Shown here piece by piece: positions 36,101 through 47,375 of a DNA stretch of 64,000 bases. Position numbers and translations under genes: made by a program. The DNA is taken from the NCBI RefSeq assembly GCF_020509005.1, contig NC_063018.1, forward strand, positions 1,550,001 to 1,614,000. The letters are read 5' to 3'. The notes beneath the pieces were generated by a model. That model had not been told where the DNA came from, made no database searches, and saw only the letters and a program-made list of their open reading frames with translations. How positions within the stretch are numbered: the stretch's first letter is position 1; the number at the start of each line of letters is the position of its first letter. Source of the DNA: Fulvia fulva. Lineage: Eukaryota > Ascomycota > Dothideomycetes > Mycosphaerellales > Mycosphaerellaceae.

Positions 36101-36836
36101 TCTCTCGTAGTTCTAGGATAGCCTATTATCTAGTATCTAGTTAGCTTGTTCCGCTATCTCTACCTAGATAATAAGCGATAAATACGTCTTCTCTCGGTCT
36201 ACTATCTTGTATAACTATACTGTCTTCGTTAGTCGTACTCCTAGGGATATGTTCTAGTTCTATATTTAGAGTTAGGGAAGGTCTTCGACCTTAAATGTCC
36301 TAGGGACCCCGTAGGCGATAACGGTATACTATTAGTAGGAGACTCGTACCGACTCCGCGACTTTAGTAGTCTACTCCTTATAGGTCTCTAGTTTTTGTCT
36401 ACTAGACTCTTATACGGTAAAGAGTCTTACTACGCCTATTGCCTCTACCTTCGCTCTAACTACCCCCTTTTGGCCGATTCTGTCGACAATGTCCTTAATT
36501 ATTAGGGCTACGATTTCTTATTTCTCCGCCGGATTAGTAATATATAGTCGTACCGTATTACTTACCTTCGTAGGGGGTTAATTCTTACCTACTACTACTA
36601 TTACCTATATAGTTAGTCTCTAGGCTACCTTCTACATTACTTATTAGATTGTCTTCGGGATTTAGTCTAATAGCGCTTTTAGCGCTCCTAGTAGCTATAC
36701 TATAGTGTTTTTATATACCCGGGCTAGGTGGTCGTTATCCCCTAGTAAGTTTTCCGCCTCCGTATATAGGGTCGTCTACGCTATATTATTTATCGTTAGC
36801 CTCTACTTTCTCTATAGTAGGCTTTAGCTTATATTC
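33180..36836 (-). mobile_element. LINE of a related family, minus strand, 3'-truncated, RIP-degraded
   Basis: ORF1 remains are at about 36,150-36,560 (RLFTV-stop-ESSRQKLETYKE matches FLVTAQEQDRKRLETQKE). ORF2 starts near 35,560 (YNVNKSRDKV-stop-RYFL-stop-ELDLL). The RT active site near 33,500-33,515 reads VVDN instead of FVDD. The frame ends at RLTAS (about 33,180), directly against the 3' tail of the LINE at 28,821-33,178, so about 300 C-terminal codons and the tail are missing. The stops I read in the aligned parts are TAG. Its 5' side is abutted by the copia-2 LTR. Confidence 0.8.
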
Positions 36837-37071
36837 TATTAAGATGTAGTATCTTAAAGGGAGTTAGTAATCAGGAATTGATCTAGTAGCCTAAGGTATC
36901 TACGATAACTTAGCTTATAGGGAGATACCTTCTCTCTCCTTTAGCTTAGATAGACATCTAATATAATCAATACATTAGTTCCTAATATATTGCTATATAC
37001 TCGTACTATTAGTTAGTTAAAGATTGATCTCTTACTCTACTCCGCTACTATTAATCCGAACCTGTTTAATA
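36837..37071 (+). repeat. Copia-2 5' LTR
   Basis: Starts TATTAAGATGTAGTATC and ends CCTGTTTAATA. Same length (235 bp) as the 3' LTR but with many C-to-T and G-to-A type differences. The primer binding site GGTTATAAGCCCGGG follows directly. Confidence 0.86.
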
Positions 37072-38899
37072 GGTTATAAGCCCGGGTTTATATAGGAATA
37101 AAAGTAACCTATATCAGTATAGGTTACTTATATCCCTTACTATCGTAGTAGAAAACATCTAGGAATCAGAAGTCTACCCTGTCTATCCTATTAAGAAGCT
37201 TAGTTCGATACTAAGTAATAGGTAACCTAGATAAGGACTCTATACGGCTTACTTAAAGCTAATACTATAGAGATACTCTATAGGTAGAACTACATCGAGA
37301 TACTATTAAGAAGGACTTCAAGTAAGTCATTTGAAGCTCTGCTAGGAGAGATAGACCTATGTCCTAGCCCCGAGACCTTATACCGCTCCTTCTTTACTTT
37401 ACTAAGTAGGCCTTAGTATCTATACCTACGAACTTTCCTATTCTATACTAGAAGCCTTATCAGGATCTAAGCCACTACTTTAGAATATATATACCTTGTT
37501 TCATTATATCTAATCTATTATAGATTTATACTAAGAGAAGATAGAGGAGAAGGGAGGCAAAATCCTAATTCTTAGGAGGGATAATTAGAAGAGATAGTTC
37601 AACCTTTAGAGATATAAGATAGAGAGCCAATTAGTATTCTTTGTAATTAATGACCTAATAGAAGTGTCTTTTAACAACATTAAGGGAAAGACTCTAAAAC
37701 TCTAAGAAGAGGCTATAACTAAAGAGATCCTTAATACGCTAATATAGACAAGACACAATATAGTATATAACTTTAGTATCCTTAGTAGGATCATAGAAGA
37801 ATATGAATTTGAGCTTAAGGGCTTATATAAATCTAGAAGAGCTACTAAGAAGTAGGTATATCTCTAGAACAAGTATAGCTAGGTGCTACTAACCTATATA
37901 TATAAGCTCACAAAGCAATTTGTGACCTTTGAGATAAGTAAAGAGTTCACTATTAGATCTGTATAGACACACCTAGTTTCTCTTAGAAAAAGGATTACTA
38001 ATGTTGACCTAGAGGGTTAGTATTATAGGAAAGCTAATATAAGGATGACCTAGCTCTTAAGCTCACTACTACCTATCTACTATATAGCTAGGGATATCAT
38101 TATAGCTCAGCTAAAGATAGATTATAAAAGGACCTTAAAGATCCTTAAAGCTTAAGAAGCTAGGTTAGATCCCTCTAAGGCTAAGTATAGTATAGCAGCT
38201 ACCTAGGTCAAGCCCTTAGGTCTAGTAAGACCAGTCTCCTACCTTCTCTATAAGAAGGATTATCTAATCAAGGACTACCCTAGTCTGCCTAAGGCAAGAA
38301 AGGTCCTTAGATCTCATTCCTAACTACTATCTTCCTAGAATATAACATATATTAAGAAGAAGGGAACTCTACTACCTACTTTAAGGAGGACACTAAGAGA
38401 GAAGTCCTCTATAGAAGAACTTAAGAGAATAGTAAAGAAACTCAGCTCTAATATACTATTACTCTAGAAGAACTAGGCCTAGTCTTATACCTCTAAAGTA
38501 AAGAAGACTAGAAAAGGGTTTTCCGCCTTAGAGTTACGTAACTTATATAGCTTATCCCTAGAGACGATGTCTAATAATAATGAGTATAATGAAGTGGCTT
38601 ACTTAACTATAGAAGTGCAAGGCAAGTTCCCCTCGTTAGAGTAGTTACTTAACTCCTATACTTCATCCTATATAACTAACTAAAGCTGCCTCTTTAGATC
38701 TATTACTCCCTTAATAAGGAAGAAATAGATTAAAGTAGGAGGTAGATTTTTATTAGCCACTTATATTAGGAATGTAGAGATGAGTAGGAGAGCTAGTAGA
38801 AAAGTTGTTTTGGAAGATGTCCTACTTATACCTAAGCTAGGAGTAAACCTGGTTTTATAGAACTAGTTTAGTAAGCAGTTTAGTATTCAACCTCTATAA

Positions 38900-39900
38900 T
38901 TTTCTCTTATTTCCCCCTCTAGTAAGACTGTTGTCTAGACAAAGCTCCTTAGGGGGGTTCTATTTATTAAGGAGATTTCTCCTCTCCTATAAGAACGGGC
39001 ATATTACTCATTATATATACTACTAAGAGAGAATGCCTTTGTGACTGCTTAATTAGAGACCGGCCTAAAGTAGTAGGAGCTTTAGTATAGAAGATTTGTA
39101 TACTTTAGGAAGAATTTGCTCTAGAATCTTTATAAGGTAACAGACTTAAAAGAACCTATTCCTATCCCTAAGGATAGCTTTTACTAGTATAGAGTATGTT
39201 CAGTAGTAAAGATAAAGAAGTATAAAGGCAAAGTTATAGAGAGAAGACCTAAAAGACTTGCCCTTATATCTATTGATATATATAGCCTACTACTAATCTT
39301 AAGACTAGGATTCAAATACTAGCTTAAGATGATTAATAACTTCTCTAGGAAGAAGTAGACCTTTCCTCTTAGGAAAAGAGAAGATACTCTAGTTGCTCTC
39401 TAAACCTAGAAGATTAAAGTAGAGAGGAAATCATTAGCGTAGCTAAAAGCAGTAAGGCTTAATAATACAAAAGAACTTATTGTATAAGTAAAGTAGTAGG
39501 AGAAGGATTTAGGGATTAGGCTCGAGCCGACTAAGGTATACAACTCTCTATAGAATGGACTAGTTAAGAGGTCAATATAAACCTTAGAGGACTCTATAAG
39601 GGCAATGCTTAAAGAGGCTATAATGCCGGTTAAATTTTGGCCTAAAGCACTAGAGGCCCAAACTTATATAAGGAACAAACTGCTAAGTGGCCTAGATTAC
39701 GATAGGTTTAAGGTTTTACTAGATAAGGCTTTTGATAGTATCAAACCGACTATTAACTATTTGAAAGTTTGCGGATATAAAGCTATTATCTATATAGACA
39801 TATGATCCTAACCTTAATAGGTAAGAAGTGACAAGCTGATAAATAGGGGTAAAGAAGTAGTGTTTATTAGGTATATTAAAAACATAGCTAAAGCCTAGCT
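38900..39900 (+). pseudogene. Copia-2 integrase region, degraded
   Basis: Forward translation gives LALISIDIYSLL and MINNFSRKK-stop-TFPLR, then RAMLKEAIMPVKFWPKALEA and QTYIRNKLLSG at 39,600-39,690, a standard fungal copia integrase C-terminal part. A 66-codon piece (39,605-39,805) stays open. TAG and TAA codons interrupt elsewhere. Confidence 0.78.
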
Positions 39901-40436
39901 CTTTTAGGAACTAGACATAAGAGCTATTAAACAATATATATATATAGACTTCTTGAAGGACTAGCCTAGAGGTAATATAGGTCTTAATGTTCTAACATTA
40001 AAGCTACTAAGTAGGATACTAGCTAGGAAGCCCTTAGGAAGGCCGAGGAAGAACGTATCCTTAGGACAATCTACCTACTATTTAGGCGTCTATTAAAGCA
40101 CCCCCGAAATAGATTAGCCAATTAAGACCCCTAAAGTCGCTTAGCCGAGAAAGCTATTTATATAACTTCCCTAACCTCCGGAGAACATAGGGGAATTTCA
40201 GAAAATCGATTAGCTAATTAAGACAAGCTCCCTAGGAAATAGACGTTACTAGGTCATAAGTGACGGTCCCTAAATCATCCCTTAGAAAGAGAAAGGCTGA
40301 CTATAATATTAAGGGCTATGACATAAAATAGAAAGCCCTAAAATCTATAGTCCCTAAGCCCGAACTAACTACTAAAGCGGGAGAAGCAATAGACCTCTTA
40401 GAGAACCTGACTACTTTTTACTAAGCTTTCTTTATA

Positions 40437-42285
40437 ACGTGCTTTACTACCGAGCGGGCTACTTTTACTAAGAACTGTACTAATTCTACTTTAATTACGA
40501 CGGTATCTTAATACGACGACATCCTATAGAATCGTTACTAGGAGGACAATTCCTCTTTAGATTCTTCGCTATCTAGTAAGTCTACTTGATAGGTGCGTAC
40601 GTTATGCCCCGACTCGCTATATCGCTTGTAGCGTCGTAGCTTTAGTACTAGCCGAACACTATCTAGCGACTCTCTACTCACTTCCTACCTCCTAGTATCC
40701 TCTAGAGGTATTAATTGCGACGCCTTATTGAAGGTTAGAGACCCTCTAGACTAAATATACTTGCGCTTTCGTGCTTTTCGCTATATAAGGGCCTCGTTAG
40801 ACTTACGTAGCTTACTAATCTCGCTTCGTATAAGAGCTATCTAATACGCTATCTCTCTACTCCCTTTTATAAGCTAATACACCCCTTCCTATAACGAGTT
40901 TAGCAATGAACCTACCCGGGCACGCATTTTGTTCGTTACTAGTGTCGATTAAGAGTCGAATTCTTTTGTAGTTCGTAGTGTCTTCGACTCCTAAGGGGTA
41001 GAGTCCGAAGCTAGAGGGGTTAGCGTACGTAGCTTAATATTAAGCTTGTCTATCACTACCTATAGATTAAATAGAACCAAACTAGCGCCTCTAAAGCTCG
41101 ATAGGATGTTCTCCTGTCTAAATACAGCGTTATAGGCTGCCCGGAAGGCGCGTAGAAACTCTACTTTATTGATATAAGTGATGCGCTAGCGTACTAAGCC
41201 CGAGAGCTAAGCACCGTATACCTTCTTTAAAGGCGAAAAGCAACCTATATCTAATAGCTAGAGTAAGTACGAGGCGTACGATGGCATATATAGGGCCAAG
41301 ATCTTGTATTCCTTATATAGATTCTAGAATGCCTTCGAGTTATAGCTCTCGTAGCTATCGATAATAAGTAGTCTCTATACCCTAGTCGTACGAGCTATAG
41401 TATACTTCTAGAAATGCTCTAGCTACCGTATACCGAACTTATTATTAGTCTAGCCGTTCTCTATTAGCCCGATTGTCTAGTCTAGACCTAAGTTGCCGTC
41501 TTAGTACTAGGTACTAATATGCTGTTTGCCTATAAGGATAACGTAGGGTAGGAGCGCTGTTCCGTCTATATAGATAGTCTTAATCACTATTGCCTATTCT
41601 CTATTGCCCTATTAAACGACCTTCCTCTTTCTACTATGCCTTTCTAAACCCGTAACGACGCTCTAAGACGTAATAACACCTATTATAAACCCTGTCTCGT
41701 CGAAGTTATAGGTGTCCTAGTTAAGGATGCTATACTTCTCCTTTATATTACGTATAAGTAAGAACTACCTCTCGATAACGTCTAGATCTTCTATTAGGGC
41801 TCGCTAACAATCGTATCTACGTGTTATACAAACCTTTAGCTCACGATGCCGCCTAATGAACCTGTCTGTCTAATTAAGACTAGCGGGCTTAAGACCCTTC
41901 TCTTATAGTAATAAATCGGCTATTACTCGTATACTAGCCTTTAATAGCGGGAAACCTCTAAGATCTAGCTCGAGTATATACTCAAGTATCACCCTCTCTT
42001 CTAGCTCTATAAGCTTCTTCGAATTAGGCTCGTAGTCACTCCGAGGAGGTCGTCTATTCAATCGATACCCTAGTATAGTTCGAGACGCGTCGTATACCTT
42101 TATAGCAAGTCGATTCGTAATTGTCGCGTCGCGTTTCGTAGCCTAGACAGCTAAGGTTAGTTTGGCCTTGTTTAAAGACAATATACGCTATAATAGTAGT
42201 TATATAGCTATATCTGTAGAAGTAGTACAGTTCTTAGCAAAAGTGGCCCGCTCGGTAGTATAGCCCGCTCGGTAGTAAAGCACGT
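40437..42285 (-). mobile_element. Complete pogo/Fot1-type transposon (copy B) inside copia-2
   Basis: 1,849 bp, flanked by TA (40435-40436 and 42286-42287). The inverted ends start ACGTGCTTTACTACCGAGCG. The left end has one ACCGAGCGGGC motif, the right end two. Along its length it parallels copy A (25,332-27,197) with frequent C/T and A/G differences; copy B keeps more CG and CA and is the less mutated. The transposase on the minus strand is interrupted by stops. Confidence 0.88.
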
Positions 42286-42299
42286 TAGCTATATAATTA

Positions 42300-43990
42300 G
42301 TAGACAGTTCAACACTATAGGATAGCGAATCCCTAGAAGAAGTTAAGGAAATGGCCTTTATAGCAACTATAGAAGCCATTATATATAAGTAAGAGGTCCT
42401 AATCCCAAAATCCGACAAGGATACTATAAATGACAAGAAATAGTGATATCTTTAGAAGGAAGCAATCTGAAAGGAACTAGATGCTCTATAGAGTAACAAC
42501 ACCTAGGAAAATTCTGTTTTACTAAAAGGAGTAAATCTAGTTACATCAAGATAGGTCTTTGATATTAAGAGAAGCATTAGTAGAGCTATTGAAAAGTTCA
42601 AGGCTAGACTAGTTACAAGGGGCTTCTTATACAAGTTTGGTATTGACTTTATAGAGACATTTGTACCTATAGTAAGACAGGACACCCTTAGGGTGTTTAT
42701 GGCTATTGTGTATAAGAAGGATCTTCATCTTCACCAAGTGGATTTAAACAATACATTCACAGAAAGCACCCTCTATGAAGACATCTTCATGTTACTACTA
42801 CTAGGAGTTGAGCTTCTACTAAACATGGTGTTCAAAATCCTTAAAAGCTTATATAGACTTAAGTAAGCAGCTAGAGATTGGAATCAGCTCTGTGTGTCAA
42901 AGCTCAGAGAGATTGGATTCATATAGTTAGAAGTGGATCTATGCCTACTTATCTATAAGAAGGGGGAGATCATAATCCTTATACATATGGATGACATTCT
43001 AATTGCTATACCAAAGTTAACAGATGTTCTCTAGTTCAAAAGAGAACTTGGCAAGATCTTTAAGATCAAAGATCTAGGTGAACCTGAAAAGATCCTTAGC
43101 ATAAGAGTCACAAGGGACAGGAAGAGAGGAATCCTGAAACTTGACTAAGGACACTTTGTTAGGGACAGCCTAGCCAAGATAGGAATGAACCATAAGAAGG
43201 CAGCACCTACACACTTACCTATGGACAGCTATGAGGCCCTCAAACCTTCAAGCCTTATAGATGAGAGGTGTGACAAGGCAAAGTACTAGAGTATCAATGG
43301 TACTTGGATGTGGCTAGCAACAATCATAAGGCCAGACATTGCTTTTGCCCTAGGAAGGATGAGCTCATTTATGAGTGACCCATCTACCTACCACATGAAG
43401 GCTTTGAAGAAGATCACTAGGTACCTAAGATCATACCCTGATCTAGGACTTCAGTTCTCAAAGTCTGGAAAAGGACACCTTATTAGATACTATGATTCTG
43501 ATTATACAATAGACAAAGCAGACAGAGTCTCAATCCTTAGGTATGTCTTCTTCCTCTATAAGGCACCAGTTTCTTAGATGAGTAAGAAGCAAAAGTCTGT
43601 AGCAACAGCTATAATAGAGGCTGGATATATAGCTATAAATATATATGCGAAGCAGTCCTAATTCCTAGCTTCACTACTAAGAGAAATAGATTGTCTAGAG
43701 TTAGTAGGAGACTGTTCCTATTAACTAAGAATCACTAGAAACTAGGAGACTGTATCAAATTTGAGACCAGTCTAATTAAGAGGTGACAATTAAGCTGCCC
43801 TCACCCTAGTAAAAGATGTACATGTTTATGACAAGTCGAAGCACATTGATATTGCCTATAACGCTATTAGAAAACTTTAGTAGAGGAGGCTTATTGCTGT
43901 TAAGTACACCCTAACCTCTAAGATAGTTATAGACGGGTTTATAAAACCAAAGACTAGTCTACACTTCTAGAGGTTTATAAGCTAGCTTAA
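42300..43990 (+). pseudogene. Copia-2 RT and RNase H, lightly mutated
   Basis: Forward translation shows a nearly continuous copia RT: ARLVTRGFLYKFGIDFIETF, DTLRVFMAIVYKKDLHLHQV, the active site HMDDILIA at about 42,984-43,007 (both Asp kept), then LGRMSSFMSDPS and SGKGHLIRYYDSDY of the RNase H side. Stops are few, e.g. SLYRLK then TAA (for CAA) at 42,862-42,867. CA and TG are common here, in contrast to the integrase half of the same element. Confidence 0.85.
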
Positions 43991-44065
43991 CCTATCATAA
44001 AAAGGTCTAAGTACTATTAATAGGAAGTGAGCAGACTATAACCTCCTATACAAGATAAGTAGGAG

Positions 44066-44300
44066 TGTTAAAATGTAGCATCTTAAAGGGAGTCAATAAT
44101 TAGGAAGTGATCTAGTAGAATAAGGTATCTACGATAACTTAGCTTATAGGGAGATACCTTCTCTCCCCTTTAGCTTAGATAGACATCTAACACAATCAAC
44201 ATATTAGTTCCTAATATATTGCTATATACTCGTGCTATTAGTAAGTTAAAGATTAATCTCTTACTCTACTCCTCTACTATCTACCCGTACCTATTTAACA
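44066..44300 (+). repeat. Copia-2 3' LTR
   Basis: Starts TGTTAAAATGTAGCATC and ends ACCTATTTAACA, keeping the canonical TG...CA termini that the 5' LTR has lost. Preceded by the purine tract AAGTAGGAG. Confidence 0.86.
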
Positions 44301-45350
44301 CTCATTTTTATTCTTATCGCCGCGGCTACTACTACGGCCCTTTTTACCGCGGCTACTACTACGGTTATTATTACCCTCCTTTTGACTAGTACTCTCTACT
44401 ATAGATACCGTTTTATCCTCTAATAAGGTTTCTCCGGAGAGAGTTACAAAGACTAATCGATCGTTAGTTATTGCTAGTATAGTATCGCGTATCTATTCGA
44501 GATAACGCTTAGTAAGCTTTTATAGTAATATTTTATCCCGCTTCTACTTGTTATATAGAGAAGTACCGTAGGCTAGAGCCTACTTCTACTAAATAGTAAG
44601 TAGGAAGTATCTACTAAGGTTGTCGTACTCGGCGTAGTTATACTTAAGTATCTTAGTCTATAAGACTAACTAGTCTAAGTACTAGTTATCGATTCTACGT
44701 ACGCTAGCCTTCTAAAGCCTAGGTAACTTAAGTATAAGTTACTGCTAACGTAGTATATCGTCTAGGCTATACTAATCCTTCAGAGCCTAGTATTTCGCTC
44801 TAAGGGTAGTCCGGCTATATATAAGCTCTTATCCTAACTCGGTCGTTATACGGATAAGGTAGGTAATAAGCTTAGACCGTATAACTATAAAGATATTATA
44901 TATCCGTTACTTACGGTCTACGTCTATTTATCGTAGCTTAATAAGCTCTCTATCTATAGTAGTAGCTTCTAATACTATATACTCTACTTAGATTACCTTA
45001 AATAATATATAAACGGGCTCTTTTAGCTTAACTATCTCTTAATAGAGATCTAGGTACTTCTAGATATTTAGAGACTCGGCGTAGAGCTCTAGCTAACGGT
45101 TAAACTTGTCCTATTAGTTATAGCTCTTTAGAACTAGAGTACCTTAAGGAAGGGTACGGGTAGTTACCGCGGTCTCGGTAGTAGCTATAACTATAAATAG
45201 GTTAGAGGCTAGTAAACGTTCTACGCGGGTTTACTAGGCCTAAGGGGTACTACTATACTAGTTATAGTAGTAGTATTACGACGATATAAACTCTACTTTA
45301 GAGCTTCCTTATCGTAGCGAATATTAGTAAGCGCTAGTCGGGCTTATAAC
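44301..45350 (-). pseudogene. Gag-like remnant of an LTR element, RIP-degraded
   Basis: Minus-strand translation ends in TNDRLVFVTLSGETLLEDK, then a basic, Ser/Asn/Arg-rich tail (NNNRSSSRGKKGRSSSRG), the style of a retroelement gag C-terminus. It abuts the copia-2 3' LTR, which may have been inserted into it. No zinc knuckle is legible. Family uncertain. Confidence 0.45.
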
Positions 45351-45558
45351 TAATACGTTATTTATATAGGAAGTTATTATATAGGCTTATATAGAGTATT
45401 CTCAAAGTAGGTTCTATATTATATATATCTATCCAAAATAGACGAGTAATACTCTTAAAGAGGCTATAGGTAACTAATCAGTTACCTAATTCTTAGCGTA
45501 CGTAGCCTTAAGTTTTAATAATAGGCTATTACCTATATATACGCTTAGATCACAATAT

Positions 45559-45720
45559 TACCTTATTATTAATATATTACTAGTTATTCTAGTTACTCGG
45601 GGGTTATTTAAGCTTATTATGACCTTATTATTAACGTATTACTAGTTATTCTCGTTACTTATAGGGTTATTTAGGCTTATTATTATTGCCTTGCTATTAA
45701 CGTATTACTAGTTGTTCTAG
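45559..45720. repeat. 62-67-bp tandem repeat, about 2.5 copies
   Basis: Units begin CCTTATTATTAA(C/T)GTATTAC and contain CTAGTT(A/G)TTCT(A/C)GTTACT and GGGTTATTTA. Starts near 45,560, 45,622 and 45,689. AT-rich; function unknown. Confidence 0.75.
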
Positions 45721-46830
45721 CCTATCGTTTATAGCAAATATAAAAGCTTCCTCTCGTCCTATTATAACTCTCTTCCCTTTCTCTATATCTAATCCGATTT
45801 AATAGTCTCTAGCCTCTAATACTAGCTTCTACTACTATCTTACGCCTTAAACGAGCTATTCTTCTTTAAGTTCTTCGTTTAAAACGAAATGTCTAGTATA
45901 TAGGACTAGTCGGGCTTTAGGAATACGGGTATAAACCGTAATATATAAGAGATTTATTTAGAATAATAAACTACCCTTTATTAAGAATAATAAGCTAATA
46001 GATATAGCTACGCTAGATCGCCCGGCTCGATATATAGTAGCTATCCCTTTCTAGTACTTGTCGTTAGCGTACGACTAACTATACTAACCGCTAGGTCCTA
46101 AATATAAAGCCCTAGAATATATAGCCTAGGAATAAAAACTTCTTAAAGTACGCTTCTAACGAGAACTTACCCTTCGTTTAGAATAAAAAGCCAATATACC
46201 TCTAGGGCGAAGCTATAGCGTTAGAACTATAGTATTCCTAAGTACGAGAGCTACTAGACTAGGAATAACTCTATACCTAATAGTAATACTATCCCTATCG
46301 ATTAAGACGCGTTAGAGACGCTACCTTATAGCTATCTTTAGGAGTACGCTATAGTCGAGCTATAGGCTATTAGTAACCTAAATAATACTAAGGTCCTACG
46401 CTAGATAAATAGTAAGATTATAGTAAGGTTTAAGTCTTTTTGTTAAAAACAAAGGGCTAACTGTTACGTAGAAGATAGATCGTAAGGTACGTATAACGCT
46501 ATACTATAGCGTTAAGGTAGCCCTAAATATTCCTCGGAATTAGGTACTTACTTACGCTACCTTAACTTAGAGTAGTACGGCTATTACTAGCTAGCTAGCT
46601 TAGACCTAGGTCTTCGTTCTAAACGAGAAGACTAGCCTACATACTCCGGTGTTATAGGCTTAATTAGGAGATTTAATTTGATTTGATTTAATTAATTTTA
46701 CGTAGTAAACAAGAGTATTAGGATACTTACAGTACGAGGTATAGTGCTCTTAATTTGGCTACTCGTTAATAACGAGTAGTAAGCGTTGATTACACAGACT
46801 AATAATGCGATATAGTTATGTCTATATAAG
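45721..46830. other. RIP-degraded block, unassigned
   Basis: Low CA/TG throughout. Three spaced motifs of the type CGTTTA(A/G)AACGAA (about 45,890, 46,155 and, inverted, 46,615) suggest a decayed repeat. No frame is recognisable. Composition changes to host-like at about 46,830. Confidence 0.4.
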
Positions 46831-47076
46831 TCATGTATAGGGTCTGCCTATAGTCAAGATTGGGGTCTGCCCATAGACTCTGTGTGGAATCTGGAATGAG
46901 GCTGTAACACGAAACGACCTCGGTGCTCAATCACAACGTGTCGCCTCCTGGCGTGACAGCGACAAATTCGCCAAACGACCTGTCCTGCTGATTCGAGCTG
47001 GAGGTGCAAAGTCATCTTCTGTTCCGAGGCGATGGACAGAGGTGGAGGCATTGCATTCGCGAGTTGTGAGTGGGCT

Positions 47077-47126
47077 GGCTAGCGCGCCACAAGCTTCGCC
47101 GCACCCCAGCAATCGCCGCACCCCAG
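47077..47126 (+). repeat. MULE left inverted repeat
   Basis: Matches the reverse complement of 50,690-50,738 with one or two indels, including the doubled CGCCGCACCCCAG. Confidence 0.8.
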
Positions 47127-47375
47127 TGACTTTTTATCATCAAAACCACCAATATTGCTCATATCAACTTGATTCTTTTCCCAATGTGTTCGCAGCTATC
47201 TGTTTCCACATCCTGCATACTCGTATCGCGTAAAAACACGTTGTGTTGCCGAGAGGTTGGTGTTGACGCTTCGGCATGGGATTTTGGTAAGAGCCCCACC
47301 AAAGCTTCATGCGCCCGTGTCGAGATTCACGCGTTTCTTGCTTTCTCACCACCTCACCACATACAACAACACACC

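Larger units (their letters stand above)
36837..44300 (+). mobile_element. Ty1/copia element 2 with a nested pogo transposon
   Basis: 235-bp LTRs at 36,837-37,071 and 44,066-44,300 bound a plus-strand copia: half-tRNA primer site right after the 5' LTR (37,072 onward), integrase about 39,200-39,800, RT/RNase H 42,300-43,990, and purine tract AAGTAGGAG just before the 3' LTR. The LTR ends resemble copia-1, so the families are related. A pogo transposon (40,437-42,285) sits between integrase and RT. The 5-bp flanks (TATTC left, CTCAT right) do not match, and RIP damage is heavy left of the pogo but light to its right, so this may be a recombinant of two copies. Confidence 0.85.

Noticed and set aside
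27490..36836. One LINE split in two by insertion of the plus-strand LINE
   Set aside because: The outer fragments overlap by about 80 residues around the GYxTxP...LRxLG block and differ in sequence, so they are separate copies.
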